In this document: in pieces, positions 33,640-44,358 of the stretch
Numbering within the stretch: position 1 is the first letter of the stretch
How the letters are laid out: each line of letters opens with the position of its first letter
From: Diploptera punctata
Taxonomy: Eukaryota; Arthropoda; Insecta; Blattodea; Blaberidae
Reading direction: 5' to 3'
DNA: 64,000 nucleotides
Assembly (NCBI GenBank): GCA_030220185.1
Contig: JASPKZ010000425.1
Coordinates: 397,501-461,500, forward strand
Translations under genes and position numbers: made by a program
The notes under the pieces: model-generated
The model's database searches: none
Seen by the model: the letters and a program-made list of their open reading frames with translations, nothing else
Told to the model about the DNA's origin: nothing

Positions 33640-34108
33640 TCGCTGGCTTGCTGTGCATAAAAGAATGCTCCTCATTTGTGGAAGGGGAAAGTATTGTAGC
33701 TCTACTGTGCAATTAGTTTAATCGTGTGAATCGCGCGTTAAAACTTGAAATGTTCGAGATCAATAGTCCGCTCATTTTTTTTTTTGCTAAATGTACATAT
33801 AAATACAAATACGGAAATTTTAACTGTACAACAGGAATGAGTATGCGTGTTTCTATTTATAATTGAACATATTGAAATCACATAATAGTATATTACGAAG
33901 CGAAGTTGGGAAGTGGTTTTTACAGAATCGAGGAAAATGTTTAAAAACCGAGCGATAGCGAGTTTTTCAATTTCCGAGATTCTGTAAGACACTTCACAAA
34001 CGTGCGTTGTAGATTATTTTTTGCGCGATGGTGTTTTCAAAATAATAAATAATAGTAAAATAATATCTTTGTTGGAAATATTTGCGTTCATTATAAACAA
34101 TTGACTAA
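33640..34108 (+). repeat. R7 fold-back family copy
   Basis: GGAAGTGGTTTTTACAGAAT (about 33910) faces ATTCTGTAAGACACTTCACA (about 33979), giving an imperfect hairpin. It matches 8586-8925 in reverse. Confidence 0.7.
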
Positions 34109-34109
34109 C

Positions 34110-34400
34110 GTTAACAGTGTGGGCAAGTACGTATTTATTGTTTTATATTGTTTCAAATATAAGTTCAGTTCATTTAAAATGCAGTGATTTGTTTCGTATA
34201 ATGTATATTAATATTACCTTTTGGACTTTTTTTGTATATACAATGAGGGCAGTGGTTTTACTTCCCACATGCGTTTTGTAACATGTAATATTAAGTATAG
34301 TTATTTAGGTTACAGTATAATTATTAAGTTAATCCCGAAATGTAGGAAGTTGGACTTTCAATCATGGTCGCACTATCGCGCAAAAAGTTGATTTTTTTAT
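34110..34400 (+). repeat. R3 unclassified repeat, just upstream of a terminal exon
   Basis: AGTTCATTTAAAATGCAGTG, GAGGGCAGTGGTTTTACTTC and TTGGACTTTCAATCATGGTC match 4640-4990 in reverse. It ends about 40 bp before the acceptor at 34440. Confidence 0.75.
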
Positions 34401-34440
34401 ATAAATCAAAATATACAACTAAAAATGTTTTTTTTTTCAG

Positions 34441-34623
34441 GGCAGGTATCCGTTTAATGACTATGTTGCAGATTTGGGCAAGTTTGAAGAGTTGCCAGCA
34501 TTGAAAGGATACTGGATATTAAGTACAGAAGCTTACATCAAGAGTCAGCTGGCTTTGTGTATAAAAGCAGAATTTAGCTTTGTGGAAAGAAAAGGAAAGA
34601 AGTCCAAGAAGAAATCAGAATAA
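34441..34623 (+). CDS. terminal coding exon of the unidentified plus-strand gene
   Basis: It follows a classic poly-T tract plus CAG acceptor, is open in phase 0 for 60 codons and ends at TAA (34621-34623). The peptide starts GRYPFNDYVADLGKFEELPA, continues LKGYWILSTEAYIKSQLALC and ends in a very basic tail (ERKGKKSKKKSE). Two AATAAA signals follow at 34667 and 34713, as expected for a last exon. The basic tail, tyrosine/tryptophan-containing core and phase agreement with 32379-32517 make this a convincing gene end. I do not recognise the protein and assign no function. Confidence 0.8.
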   Translation, partial: GRYPFNDYVADLGKFEELPALKGYWILSTEAYIKSQLALCIKAEFSFVERKGKKSKKKSE

Positions 34624-34666
34624 GCATTTGAAATATGTAACACTCATCAAAAACACTCAATGTAGA

Positions 34667-34718
34667 AATAAAAATTAAAATTCATTCACATTTATTTATC
34701 CAAATTTCCTGCAATAAA
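34667..34718 (+). promoter_or_regulatory. two polyadenylation signals
   Basis: AATAAA at 34667-34672 and again at 34713-34718, 44 and 90 bases after the TAA of the terminal exon. This is typical spacing for cleavage and polyadenylation of that gene. Confidence 0.6.
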
Positions 34719-35190
34719 CAATAATACTAAATTCAACAGGAATTAAAGTAAAGAGACTCGTATTTTGAAGATTCCGGGTCACACGTCTTGCCCACCTATC
34801 TGTTATTTTTCTATTTCTATTGTCTTTACTCATTTGTTATTGGATTTTTTGTACCAGGATATATTTAATCAATAATTTAATTATTTAGACAATAAATTGA
34901 GACCCGCATATGGCATTGACTTGAAATTACTTCAAAGGTGTAAGTTCTACAAAACAGAAGGAGGGTAAAATAATAAAGTAAAAAATAGAAAAGAACATCG
35001 CGGAACATATAAACAGCATACGGTTATACAGTGCTATTCAGAAAGAAAGAACAGACTTCAAACAATTATTTCTTCCAAAGTACAAAAAATAGAAACACAA
35101 TTCCAACGTTCTTGGAAAGAGTAAAGCTTGAAGTTCTGATCACGGCCGCATTGGCGCTGTTGCTTGTCATGTTGGTATTAAAATGGCGAC

Positions 35191-35201
35191 ACAACAACAA
35201 C

Positions 35202-35250
<49 letters not shown>
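35191..35250. repeat. (AAC)n/(AAT)n microsatellite
   Basis: ACAACAACAACAATAATAAT then pure AAT. Confidence 0.93.
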
Positions 35251-35278
35251 CACCTATATTAATATTTTTTTTTAAAGT

Positions 35279-35325
35279 TCACCGCTGTGGTCTCGAGATA
35301 GCATGCTGCCTTGTCACACTACTAG
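35279..35325 (+). repeat. SINE1 head fragment
   Basis: CACCGCTGTGGTCTCGAGAT then GCATGCTGCCTTGTCACAC, cut before the B-box. Confidence 0.75.
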
Positions 35326-35385
35326 AACAGTATGATTGCAGACCATCGAATATTATCATCATCATCATCATCATCATCATCCAAC

Positions 35386-36190
35386 CAGGTATTAGTCCTA
35401 GAAGAACTGTTACGGCCTGAGAAAGCGGTTTTCGTGCCATCTTTTCATAGGTCGACCAAGTGACGTTTCCCATTTGGACAGTAGTTCATTATTGCCTTGG
35501 GGATCCTGGATGTAGCCATTCTTGAGATATGTTCCTTCCAGTTTAGCTGATATCTGGAGATGTAGTCCAGTATTGGTGACACATTAAGTTCTTGAAGGAT
35601 TTCTACATTTTTCTTTCGATCCCATTTGGTGTAGCCAGCTGTTCGGCGCATAAATTTCATCTCACAAGCTGTTAGTCTGCTTTCATCTCTCGTCCTTATA
35701 GTCCACACTTCACTCTCATAACATAGGACTGGTCGAGCCATTATTTGATAAAGGCGAGTACGAGTTGATTTTTGTACTAATGAAGGTTTTAAAACTTTAT
35801 TAATGATTCCCACTGATTTGTTGAATTTCACAATTTTCTCTGATAAATCCAAATTTTCAACAAAAGAGAGTTTATATCCCAAATAAGTAAACTCATTAAC
35901 TCTCTCTAAAATTTTGTTATTTAGACAAATTTTGCTTGGTATTGGGGATTTTCCACAAAGGCCATTATTTTAGTTTTATTTGTAGATATTTCCATTTAAT
36001 ATTTCTGGGCTATCAAATTTAAATTATGTACTGACCACTGTAAATCATCTTCAGATGTTGCTAGTAAAACAAGATCATCTGCAAACATTATTATATATAA
36101 TTTTAAATTTCTATTAATAGTGATACTTCCGTGTTTTGTTTCTCTAAAGTCTTTTACACTGTACATAAAATTGTGTTTACTTATAAAAAC
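35386..36190 (-). pseudogene. LINE-F reverse transcriptase 3' half, broken
   Basis: On the minus strand, the catalytic motif region (MFADDLVLLATSEDDLQWSV, near 36090-36030) and a stop-containing stretch are followed by LSFVENLDLSEKIVKFNKSV, RPVLCYESEVWTIRTRDESR and KEHISRMATSRIPKAIMNYC. The 3' tail is (ATG)n at 35355-35383. Confidence 0.87.
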
Positions 36191-36249
36191 TTAACCAATT
36201 GCATTTGTCTGTATTAAAGATAACAAATTCTGTCCAATTCCTCTTAATT

Positions 36250-36335
36250 AGAAGGCGTGATGATTCTGCCCAAGAGCAGGTCTTTCACTACAAACTCAGC
36301 ATTCTCCACTCTTTCTTAACTCAGCTTTCCTTTTT
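36250..36335 (-). repeat. SINE1 tail fragment
   Basis: ATTCTGCCCAAGAGCAGGTC and TTTCACTACAAACTCAGCAT resemble the type a tail on the minus strand. Confidence 0.55.
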
Positions 36336-36339
36336 GTAT

Positions 36340-36930
36340 CCGCATACAAACATTTATTTTAATAGTCTAACATGTGATGTCTTTTTCTGCCTCATGGCAG
36401 ATTTGTTTCCGTTGACCATTCCTTCTAGGACATCCGTCAGCAGGCAGTTTCTTCTTAGCCAGTGGCCAATCCAATTTCTTGTCCTCTTCTTTATGAGTTC
36501 CAGCATTGATCTTCCTTCACCCTCTCTGCTTAGCACATCTTTACTTTTTATTTCGTCTGTACATTTTATACGTTCCATCCTTCTCCATATCTACATCACA
36601 AAAGCTTCCAGTCGCTTTTCCTCATTCCGTTATAATGCCCAAGCCTCGGCACCATACAATGCTACACTCCACACAAAGCACTTCCACTAGACTCTTCCGT
36701 AATTATTTTGCCAAAGGTCCGCAGAAAATGATTCTCTCCATGTTAATTTTTTTTTGTCATTGCTATCCTCTGCTTTACTTCTTAACCGCAGTTCATGTTA
36801 CTACTGATAGTACAACCCAAGCATTTGAAGATTTCCACTTGCTCAATGGCCTCAACTTTAATCCTCATGTTTATCTTCCTTGGTTTCCTTCCTATAATTA
36901 TGGCCTTCATATATATATAATCCTATGTAT
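36340..36930 (-). pseudogene. LINE-G 3' end
   Basis: On the minus strand, ATLYGAEAWAL-type codons, RRMERIKCTDEIKSKDVLSR and KRTRNWIGHWLRRNCLLTDV. It is the C-terminal domain of a further non-LTR family, with frame breaks. Confidence 0.7.
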
Positions 36931-37221
36931 GCCATAGTGGTACAAATTACAAGTGCAGTATTCGTCCTAATATATAGTGCACATTTGTTATGTAAAATTA
37001 CAACTTTTGGGTCGCTTATTAAGAGAATACAGGTTTTCGTGTTATATTTCCGATAAAAATATGATCCATAATCAATTTATTTTCCTAGGAATAAAAAAGC
37101 TTAGTTTTATGATACCACGTTGTCCTACAACATTACCAGTATTGTCCTCTGGGTTAGGAGGAATTGTAACATACTTCTGAGGTTGAGGCGGTCGAAATTA
37201 TTTGATTCATGTTAAACAAAT

Positions 37222-37580
37222 TCCTTAATATACAGTTGATGAGTTTCATTTTTTCTCCACTAGACTGCATTCTTACAATATTGCGTTCCTTTAGCAATAA
37301 ATAGTATGATCTGGTTGCAGTGATAAACAAAAGAAGCAGATGAAGCGTACCTAACGCTTCTCATTTCTTTTCAAACATAGCCGTTTACATTAAATATATA
37401 CATATTTTAAAATAACTATATTTAAATAATTATTTGTGACTAAACAGCTTAATTTTATTCGTTAAATAGTCCCAACGAATGCCACTCTTGATTTCCAAAT
37501 TCTCTAGATAAATTCACTCCTCACTTCGTGAGTCGTGAATTTATCGATAATTTGGAAATCACTCGTGGCATTACATATGA
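37222..37580 (+). repeat. R4 MITE-like repeat, 5' truncated
   Basis: Right half only. Its terminal hairpin has the long loop (CACTCCTCACTTCGTGAGTC). Confidence 0.85.
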
Positions 37581-37956
37581 ATATTTTACATATCGTCTTT
37601 CTTGCTTTGGATATTACATGAATAACTGTACACATAGAGTTTTTTGACACTCGGAGGCACATTTTCAGGTATGCACTTATGGAGGTATCAGAAAGGTTTC
37701 ATTTGATCCTTTATTTGCCTGCCCTTTATGGTGTAAAAAGAAATGACCTCATTATTTTTAAGATTATATATGGCAAAAGGGGGGATATCCAAAGCTGGCG
37801 ATAGTAAAACAATTCTACTGGAATTACTGGCAGAGAAATGTTTTGCAAATTATCAAACGCAAATAATAAAACATTGTTCACTACTTTTAATTACGAATTG
37901 ACTTAAGTCAGTTAAATAGAACTCTTTCTTATATTAAGTAGAAATACAGGTGATCA

Positions 37957-39498
37957 GCATAGATCGGAACTTTGGCAGAATGCCTTTTTAAATGTGTTAA
38001 ATCTATCTTCAATTTGAGAGTGAATCTATATGAATTATACCTTGGTGATTAAAATGCCACAGTTTTATGTTGCCTTTTTAAATATACATGCCTAATTTAC
38101 AAAATAAATGCTTTATGTTGCCTTTATTTGATTATTTATCTATTGTTTATTAATTTACGATTAAAATTGCCTACAGGTATTTTAATTTATTTCTATAACA
38201 GTTACAATGAAAGTGACGTGAAAAATATATATAAATAGCAGAAAGCATTTTAATTACTGAATGTGTTTATTTGAAAAGGAAACAATTTTTCTTTCAGTTT
38301 TCATTGCGACGTTATTCTAGCTAGCAGCAAGATGCCAAAATACAGAGTTCCTTTACGCAGTAAAATGCAAAGTTACGTTAGTACTTTTGGATCCGGCGCA
38401 TTTTGTACTGACGGTAACGTACTCACATGCAAAATATGCGAGCAGTCAGTGAACTACCAAAAGAAACATTTTATATCGTAACATATCAGTACAATCAAAC
38501 ACAAAAATGCACTTTCCAAGGCTACTGGGAAGAAGATTACTTTGCTTCCAATAGTAATTGCAACATCGAGTCGAAAATCTAAATTTGTAAGATGAAGAAG
38601 CATTTCTCTTTATGCCCGATTTTGTAGTAACATTTTGAAGAAGGATTTGTGTCCCGAAAAAGAATTACTGGTTCAGGTTGGGTTTAATTTTCGGTAGAGC
38701 CAGATTTTCTTCTTAGGGTCGGAAGTTGGTACACTGGATAGGAAACACTTTCAAATTTACTAAAAAATGTTTCTTGTAGAAATAATTGCAAATTTATTCA
38801 CTTCTTAATTTCTCAGCAGATTATGTAAATATAGATGGTATTATTCTTCACCGTCAATTAAAAATAAATTATTTTCTTTTCTTGAATCAATTATTCTTCT
38901 TGTATTAAATATTACATTTTATCAGGAGAGCTCTATTGCTTCTATCTTTGTTGAAAGTTGTATGCAGAATGAATAGTATAATTCTTTTATTATTTTAAGA
39001 CCATTATTACATCACATGATGTTATTTTTAAATTATATTGGTTAATAGTTCTTTTAAATATAAGGTTTAATTTGATTTGTTAAATAAGAAAGTTAGGCAG
39101 GTGTTCTTATTACAGTTATAATAGAAGGCTTTATAATTTTACAACAATGACTTAAAACAATTTTTAAAAGTATTATTTACAAAAACCGTTATATAGTGCA
39201 ATTTCTTTAATTGTTACTGAGACATTTTTATTCAACAATAACCAACAATGAATTATTTAGATGTTGTTATTTATTTAAGTTATATTTAAATATTAAGAGA
39301 ATTTTAAAATACAAAATTATTACTTTAACTTTTATATTCATTATAATATTAAAATCCTGCTACAAAGTTTTTCTAATTGCCTTTTATTGCCTATCTTAGC
39401 TATTTATACAGTTTCTTTTTCTGCCTATTTTAGCTATTTATAATGCCTTTTTTGCCTGTCTATTTTAAGGATTTATTATGCCTAAACTTCCGGTCTCA
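37957..39498 (+). mobile_element. hAT-type element with 8-bp target duplications and BED-like finger remnant
   Basis: GGTGATCA occurs at 37949-37956 and 39499-39506, directly flanking ends that are imperfect inverted repeats (GCATAGATCGGAACTTTGGC against TGAGACCGGAAGTTTAGGCA). An 8-bp duplication is the hAT hallmark. The body is AT-rich with repeated TGCCTTTTT / TGCCTATTTTAGC motifs near both ends. The only coding trace is the finger fragment at 38332-38530; no catalytic region was recognised, so this is probably a non-autonomous or decayed copy. Confidence 0.75.
38332..38530 (+). pseudogene. BED-type zinc-finger fragment of a hAT transposase (CGGBP1-like)
   Basis: The frame opens MPKYRVPLRSKMQSYVSTFG, then CTDGNVLTCKICEQSVNYQK. 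After an in-frame TAA near 38479 it continues HISTIKHKNALSKATG. C-x2-C followed by H-x5-H fits a BED finger, and the lead-in resembles CGGBP1-like hAT-derived proteins. The stop lies inside the finger, so it is not translated intact. In life it would bind the element's ends. Confidence 0.7.
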
Positions 39499-39619
39499 GG
39501 TGATCAGTAAACTTTCTTCTGTGCATCAGACTAATGCCTTTTCATAACCATATGTCTATTCCCTAACATCGTAATTCTGCATGTAACTCGTTTCATGAAA
39601 AAAAATGATTTAAGTAATT

Positions 39620-39622
<3 letters not shown>

Positions 39623-39664
<42 letters not shown>
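39623..39664. repeat. (TA)n microsatellite at a mariner end
   Basis: Pure TA run adjoining the mariner relic at 39666. Similar runs: 3466-3509, 19668-19693, 20040-20087, 20666-20699, 24255-24288, 27672-27716, 41115-41150, 46064-46084, 50753-50790 and 61914-61944. Confidence 0.9.
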
Positions 39665-39665
<1 letters not shown>

Positions 39666-39666
<1 letters not shown>

Positions 39667-40626
39667 CTGCTGGACGCATCGCTGAAAGATGTTAGCAGGA
39701 AGGTCCCGTATGGCTTCTCTTGTGACAGTCATGACCTCTTTGGAAGAATGAAATATACGCCCATGTAGGATTGCTTTCATGCGAGGAAAGAGAAATAAAA
39801 TCGCATGACGCGAGATCAGGTGATTACGGAGGGTATGGCAAAACTGTAACCTGTTGCCTTGCAAGTTCCTCTAGGACAAGGACAGAACAATGTGTGGAGG
39901 CGTTGACGTGTAGCAAGAGCCAATTCTTTGTATGGCAAAGCTCAGGTCGCTTACGGCGAATTGAATCGCGTACACGGCCAATGATCTCTTTGTAGTGGGT
40001 TTTGTTTACAGTTGCACCTTCAGACATGAATTCCATGTGAACAATTCCATTTGAATAAAATAACAGTGCAAGCATCACCTTGCCTTTTGACCTGTCTTGT
40101 CGCGGTTTTTTCTGTCGTGGTGATAATGGCGTTTTACAGATGGCGGATTGTCGTTTCAGTTGCGGATCGTAAAGGAAACACCTTGTTTTCTCTCCAGTTT
40201 TTATCCGGTTGACAAACGTCGGATCATCGTCAGCACTACAGATTAAGTCATCACAATCGTCATGCGGTTATGACGTTGGTCTTGTGACAGGATTCGTGGC
40301 ACACTGTGCTGGGTAAGACGAGACATGTTCAGGGCATGAGATAGAATTTTGTAGCAAGTGCCGTGGCTGACACCTACCGCTGCTGCCAGATCGGGAGCAT
40401 CAACATTACTACTTCGATCTTTCGTTTAGTTCGAATTATTAATGGACGACCAGTATGCACATCATCTTCCAAACTGTCTCTCCCTTGCAAAAACGCCGGC
40501 GTTACTTAAGCACAGCACTGCGACTCAATGCGTACTCACCGTACACGTTTCGTTCATTTGAAACGTTTCGGCAGCGGTCTTGCCTAACTTCAGACAGATC
40601 TTTATGTGAATCTCAAGTTCCGACAT
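39666..40626 (-). pseudogene. mariner-like transposase, degenerate, full-length relic
   Basis: Minus-strand pieces run in mariner order. MSELEIHIKICLKLGKTAAE opens near 40626. A GRPLI-like linker is at about 40440, then PTFVNRIKTGEKTRCFLYDP near 40220, FYSNGIVHMEF near 40060, and KNWLLLHVNASTHCS near 39905. SPDLASCDF follows, and the end is DLPANIFQRCVQQL. The expected HDNAPAH-type motif reads HVNASTH, so the second catalytic Asp is replaced by Val. There are several frame breaks. The outer region extends to about 40795, ending in GACTGTACC beside a TA-rich target; the other end abuts (TA)n at 39623-39664. Confidence 0.85.
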
Positions 40627-40814
40627 GCGCATTCAAATCACCGTCACAACAAAGACCGCAGTTCTGCTTGCAGTGCATGCACTCAACTGTCTCTTGCTGG
40701 GACGAGACTGACAGCGTACCATCCCACGGCGCCACCTATGCGCTATAGAGCATCACAGCGCCACTATACGCTCAGTCTCAAAACTTGACTGTACCACGTA
40801 TATATATAAAATGG

Positions 40815-41110
40815 TAAATGTATCCCACTACAGGCCTCAGGAGGCCCTTTGGGGTAGTAGGAGGTTAGGGCTCCCACTTTTCTGGACAATCGACACTTGA
40901 TGTCAGCCGGGTTGTCAGCCCTGCGTGACGGCCGTCTTTACCCCCAGAACAAGCGTCTGGTACTCATTTCCGTTAGAGGCTGAGTCGACCCCAGGACCAT
41001 AGTGCCGCCAGAAGGTTTGGGTCAGTTTAAAAATCCTGACCCCACCAGGACTCGAACCCTCGACCTTCCGGATTGTAGCGAAGTGCCTTAACCACTACGC
41101 TACGGCGTGT

Positions 41111-41113
<3 letters not shown>
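40815..41113 (-). mobile_element. SINE2 copy, complete
   Basis: The reverse complement shows the head at 41113 (CTTAACCACTACGCTACGGC on the plus strand), the B-box (ACTCGAACCCTCG) and the tail at 40815. It abuts (TA)n at 41115-41150. Confidence 0.9.
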
Positions 41114-41154
<41 letters not shown>

Positions 41155-41485
41155 CTCGTGTCCAACTCAGGGCCGGGGCGAGCAATGAGATAAGATGAAA
41201 CCCTTATATTTATACAGGTCTGTGAACGACAAGGGTGCCGGCCGACTACTCCTGACGCACCGTCACAGGGGCAGATGAATGAAATGAAACGAAATGGGCG
41301 AGGTGAGTATGGAGAAATGGTGAAATGAAATTTGAGGCAAGAGAAAACGGGAGAACCCCGAGAAAAACCTGCCCACGCTCCGTTTCGTCCATCACGGAAC
41401 CCGCTTGGAGTGACCGAAACTCGATCTTGGGACTCTAGCGGTGAGAAGGCGAGCGTCTAACCGCTTGTGCAACGGAGCCACCTCA
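41155..41485 (-). mobile_element. SINE4 copy
   Basis: The minus strand begins GGCTCCGTTGCACAAGCGGT, TAGACGCTCGCCTTCTCACC, a tRNA-like head. It ends GGGTTTCATC...GAGTTGGACACGAGTTGA. (TA)n precedes it on the plus strand. Confidence 0.75.
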
Positions 41486-41489
41486 TTCA

Positions 41490-43547
41490 TAAATAAGCGA
41501 TTCAAATGATAACGAAACACAAGGAGAGACTTTAAACTTAAAAAAAAAACTTAATCTGAATTCCAGATCATAAGCCATTACATGAATAATTCTCTTTAAG
41601 GAAAATTTACTGTGGTATGACCGGGGAGCATAATCGGCACCTCATATATTATAGTCATAAACTTTGACTGTGAGACTGGTGCGATTAAAAAAACTTCGTG
41701 CTATAAGAGGCTTATCTATATATTAATATATGAAAAAAAAAATTATACCCCTTTATAAGCATATTGCGCGCACGGAGAGTGTGATATTTGGCATAATTGA
41801 AGTTCATACAGAGAAAGAGTGCAGAAAAATAAAGTTTATGTATAATATGCATTACAAATAAATTAAATTAAACAAAATAAAATAAATTGTCTCTAAAGAA
41901 TTTATGTGTTTACTCATACATTTGTTTACGTTCATACTGCAAGTGCATTGTTACAAAAAGAAAATTGTGCAGAAGCAATGTGAATTTACTTTACTCTCGC
42001 GTATTTATTAATAGTGATTTAAAAAAAAGTGAGTACATTTTATTATTTACATTTAAATTAAACCCTGTCTAATCTTTGTTTCAGTAATTTCATTATATTT
42101 ACATATTCGCACCTACTTCCATTATGCCTCGACATAGAACATTGACGGGTTGGAGTGAGAGACAAAGAAGAAGCGATAAACATTCCCGTACACATAATAA
42201 TAGGTCAAATGAAAATTTAATTAGTGTAAATAGTACACAAATGTCAAATGATATTTTTTTAAATACGGTTTAGCCAAGCTATACCACATATTTCCTACCG
42301 TTCATATTTTTAAAATAAATAAATCATTAATGCGTAATGTATTTGCGACAAACTTAAAAAACAATTAATGAATTGTGGTCGAATTTCGACCGCTGGGCGA
42401 CCACTAATACAAATAGATTTATGAATAGTATTGAGCAAAATACGCAAGTTATCTTGCATTGCCTAAACTGTGGCGACTGGTTACTATGACGTAACCTCAA
42501 CCCTTCAGAATCCAGTACAGCAAGTATTCCACTACCCGCTATCGTTACACGTAATGACAGACCACATTACGGTAGACAGAACGATAGAGGCATAAGTTGC
42601 GAACTCTAGTAATGAGTTTTGTCTTCTGTGCTAGTCCTGAATTGTCATAAATTCGTAACATAACCACGAGAGGGAAGGTTTAAAAAATATCCTAGAGAGA
42701 AAGAAAAAAATTAATTGCATCTCCAGCAATTGAAGCAGAGTAAGAGATAGTATTTTAAAGTGAATATTTTGCTTTTATATCGCAGAATACGAAAAAATCT
42801 ACTCGAGTTTGCAAGTGTTTAAATTCTCAAGATTTCGTAGTTTTAATTTCCCGTTTTAATGTGTTCACTTTTGAACCACATCGTCTTTATTATCCCTATT
42901 TTTGACAATATCTGATAGCCTACTAATAATTTACGTTATTTTAATTGCATAAATCATAAAAAGTGCAATTTTCAAAAATCCAATTGTTAAAAAATAGTAA
43001 AGCGCAGTGATTTGTGTTCAAAACCAAATATTGGTCATTTCTGTTGGTGTAGGCAAATAGTGATACTTTTTCCTATAAAACATATTCTACATTAAAAGAG
43101 TCACAATATGACCTTTTAACATATTAAAATATTATGTAATTAAGTATAACTCTTTGTTGATGACATTAAAGTAGCAGTGATTATGCAACTCTTTGCTTTT
43201 ATATTGTTGTGCGTCCTTTAAAGTTCCTTTCTTTTTGAAAAATATTTTTGCCTTATTTTTTTAACATTTTTTTCCCTTTAAAATGAGGTCCCTCCTATTA
43301 ACCTATATCAGCCCGGATCTAATCGTTAGAAGTATCACTTTAAGCATATATGTTTTACTTTTTTTGTCTACTAAAATTGATAATGTGATTTTACCAGTAC
43401 AAGAGCATATTTTGAAATTTTGTCGGGTAGTACTGCTATCTTTCACTTTTTAAACGCTTTATTTTTTATGTACGTATTTGCAAAAAAAGGTATTTTATAT
43501 CTCGATACCACACGTGAATAATTTAAGGGACATGAAATAATCATGTA
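41490..43547. other. mostly no feature recognised
   Basis: AT-rich intergenic or intronic sequence, apart from the tentative frame at 42124. Confidence 0.45.
42124..42273 (+). CDS. short open frame, possible Helitron-type N-terminal fragment (tentative)
   Basis: A 49-codon frame MPRHRTLTGWSERQRRSDKH, SRTHNNRSNENLISVNSTQM and on to TAG. The arginine-rich MPRRRTLIGRxTRxARN-like opening is reminiscent of the N-terminus of some Helitron helicase ORFs. Nothing helicase-like follows. May be chance. Confidence 0.25.
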   Translation: MPRHRTLTGWSERQRRSDKHSRTHNNRSNENLISVNSTQMSNDIFLNTV

Positions 43548-44262
43548 GACTATTTAACTCATGCCCCAAATGGGAGACAATGACCAATCACGTTTCAATG
43601 ATTTCTGTTTTTACAACGAATCAGAGTCGCGTTTCACGAAATATTTATCAGTGTTATATTTACCATATTATAGAAAGCTCCTCCTTTTTAATATTCTGAA
43701 CAGGTCTGACTATTATTTTGCAGTGACTAAGCCTACAATAAATACGGCTACCAGATTGTATATGTAGTGCATAGATGTCAACACATAGCGCTTGCGGGAG
43801 TTAATATAAAAGCATTTGTAGCAATTTATTATACCACCAAAAAAAGAAACCACTGTTTGCACTTTCTTAAATGTATTTTTTCCCAGGTAATAATCCAGAA
43901 AAATATAATTGTCATATTTACATCATACAACATCAGAAATGAATTAATATACTGTTTGATGTTTTTCATTTTTTCTCCACTAGAGAGCATTCTTACAATA
44001 TTGCGTTCCTTTGGCAATAAATAGTATGATCTGGTTGCAGTGATAAACAAAATAAGTAGATGAAGCGTACCTATCGTTTCTCATTTGTTTTCAAACATCG
44101 CCGTTTACATTAAATATATAAATATTTTAAAATAACTATAGTTAAATAATGATTTGTGAGTAAACAGCTTAATTTTATTCGTTAAATAGTCCTAACAAAT
44201 GCCACTCTTGATTTCCAAATTCTCTAGAATTTGGAAATCACTCGTGGCGTTACTTATAATAA
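43548..44262 (+). repeat. R4 MITE-like repeat
   Basis: Nearly full copy; its hairpin has the shortest loop (CCAAATTCTCTAGAATTTGG). About 97 bp before the 143-bp array. Confidence 0.87.
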
Positions 44263-44358
44263 TTACAATTATAGCGCTAGAGGACCCGACATATTGGACA
44301 CATCGCGCCCTTCAACTGCTAGATATAATGTACCAGTGAATCGCGGCTCGCGAGTCGG

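Noticed and set aside
35031..35420. 129-codon frame with runs of Asn and Ile
   Set aside because: It is made by the (AAT)n and (ATC)n tracts and a SINE1 fragment.
36199..36937. Long plus-strand frames rich in Ser/Phe
   Set aside because: Antisense of the LINE-G reverse-transcriptase C-terminal region.
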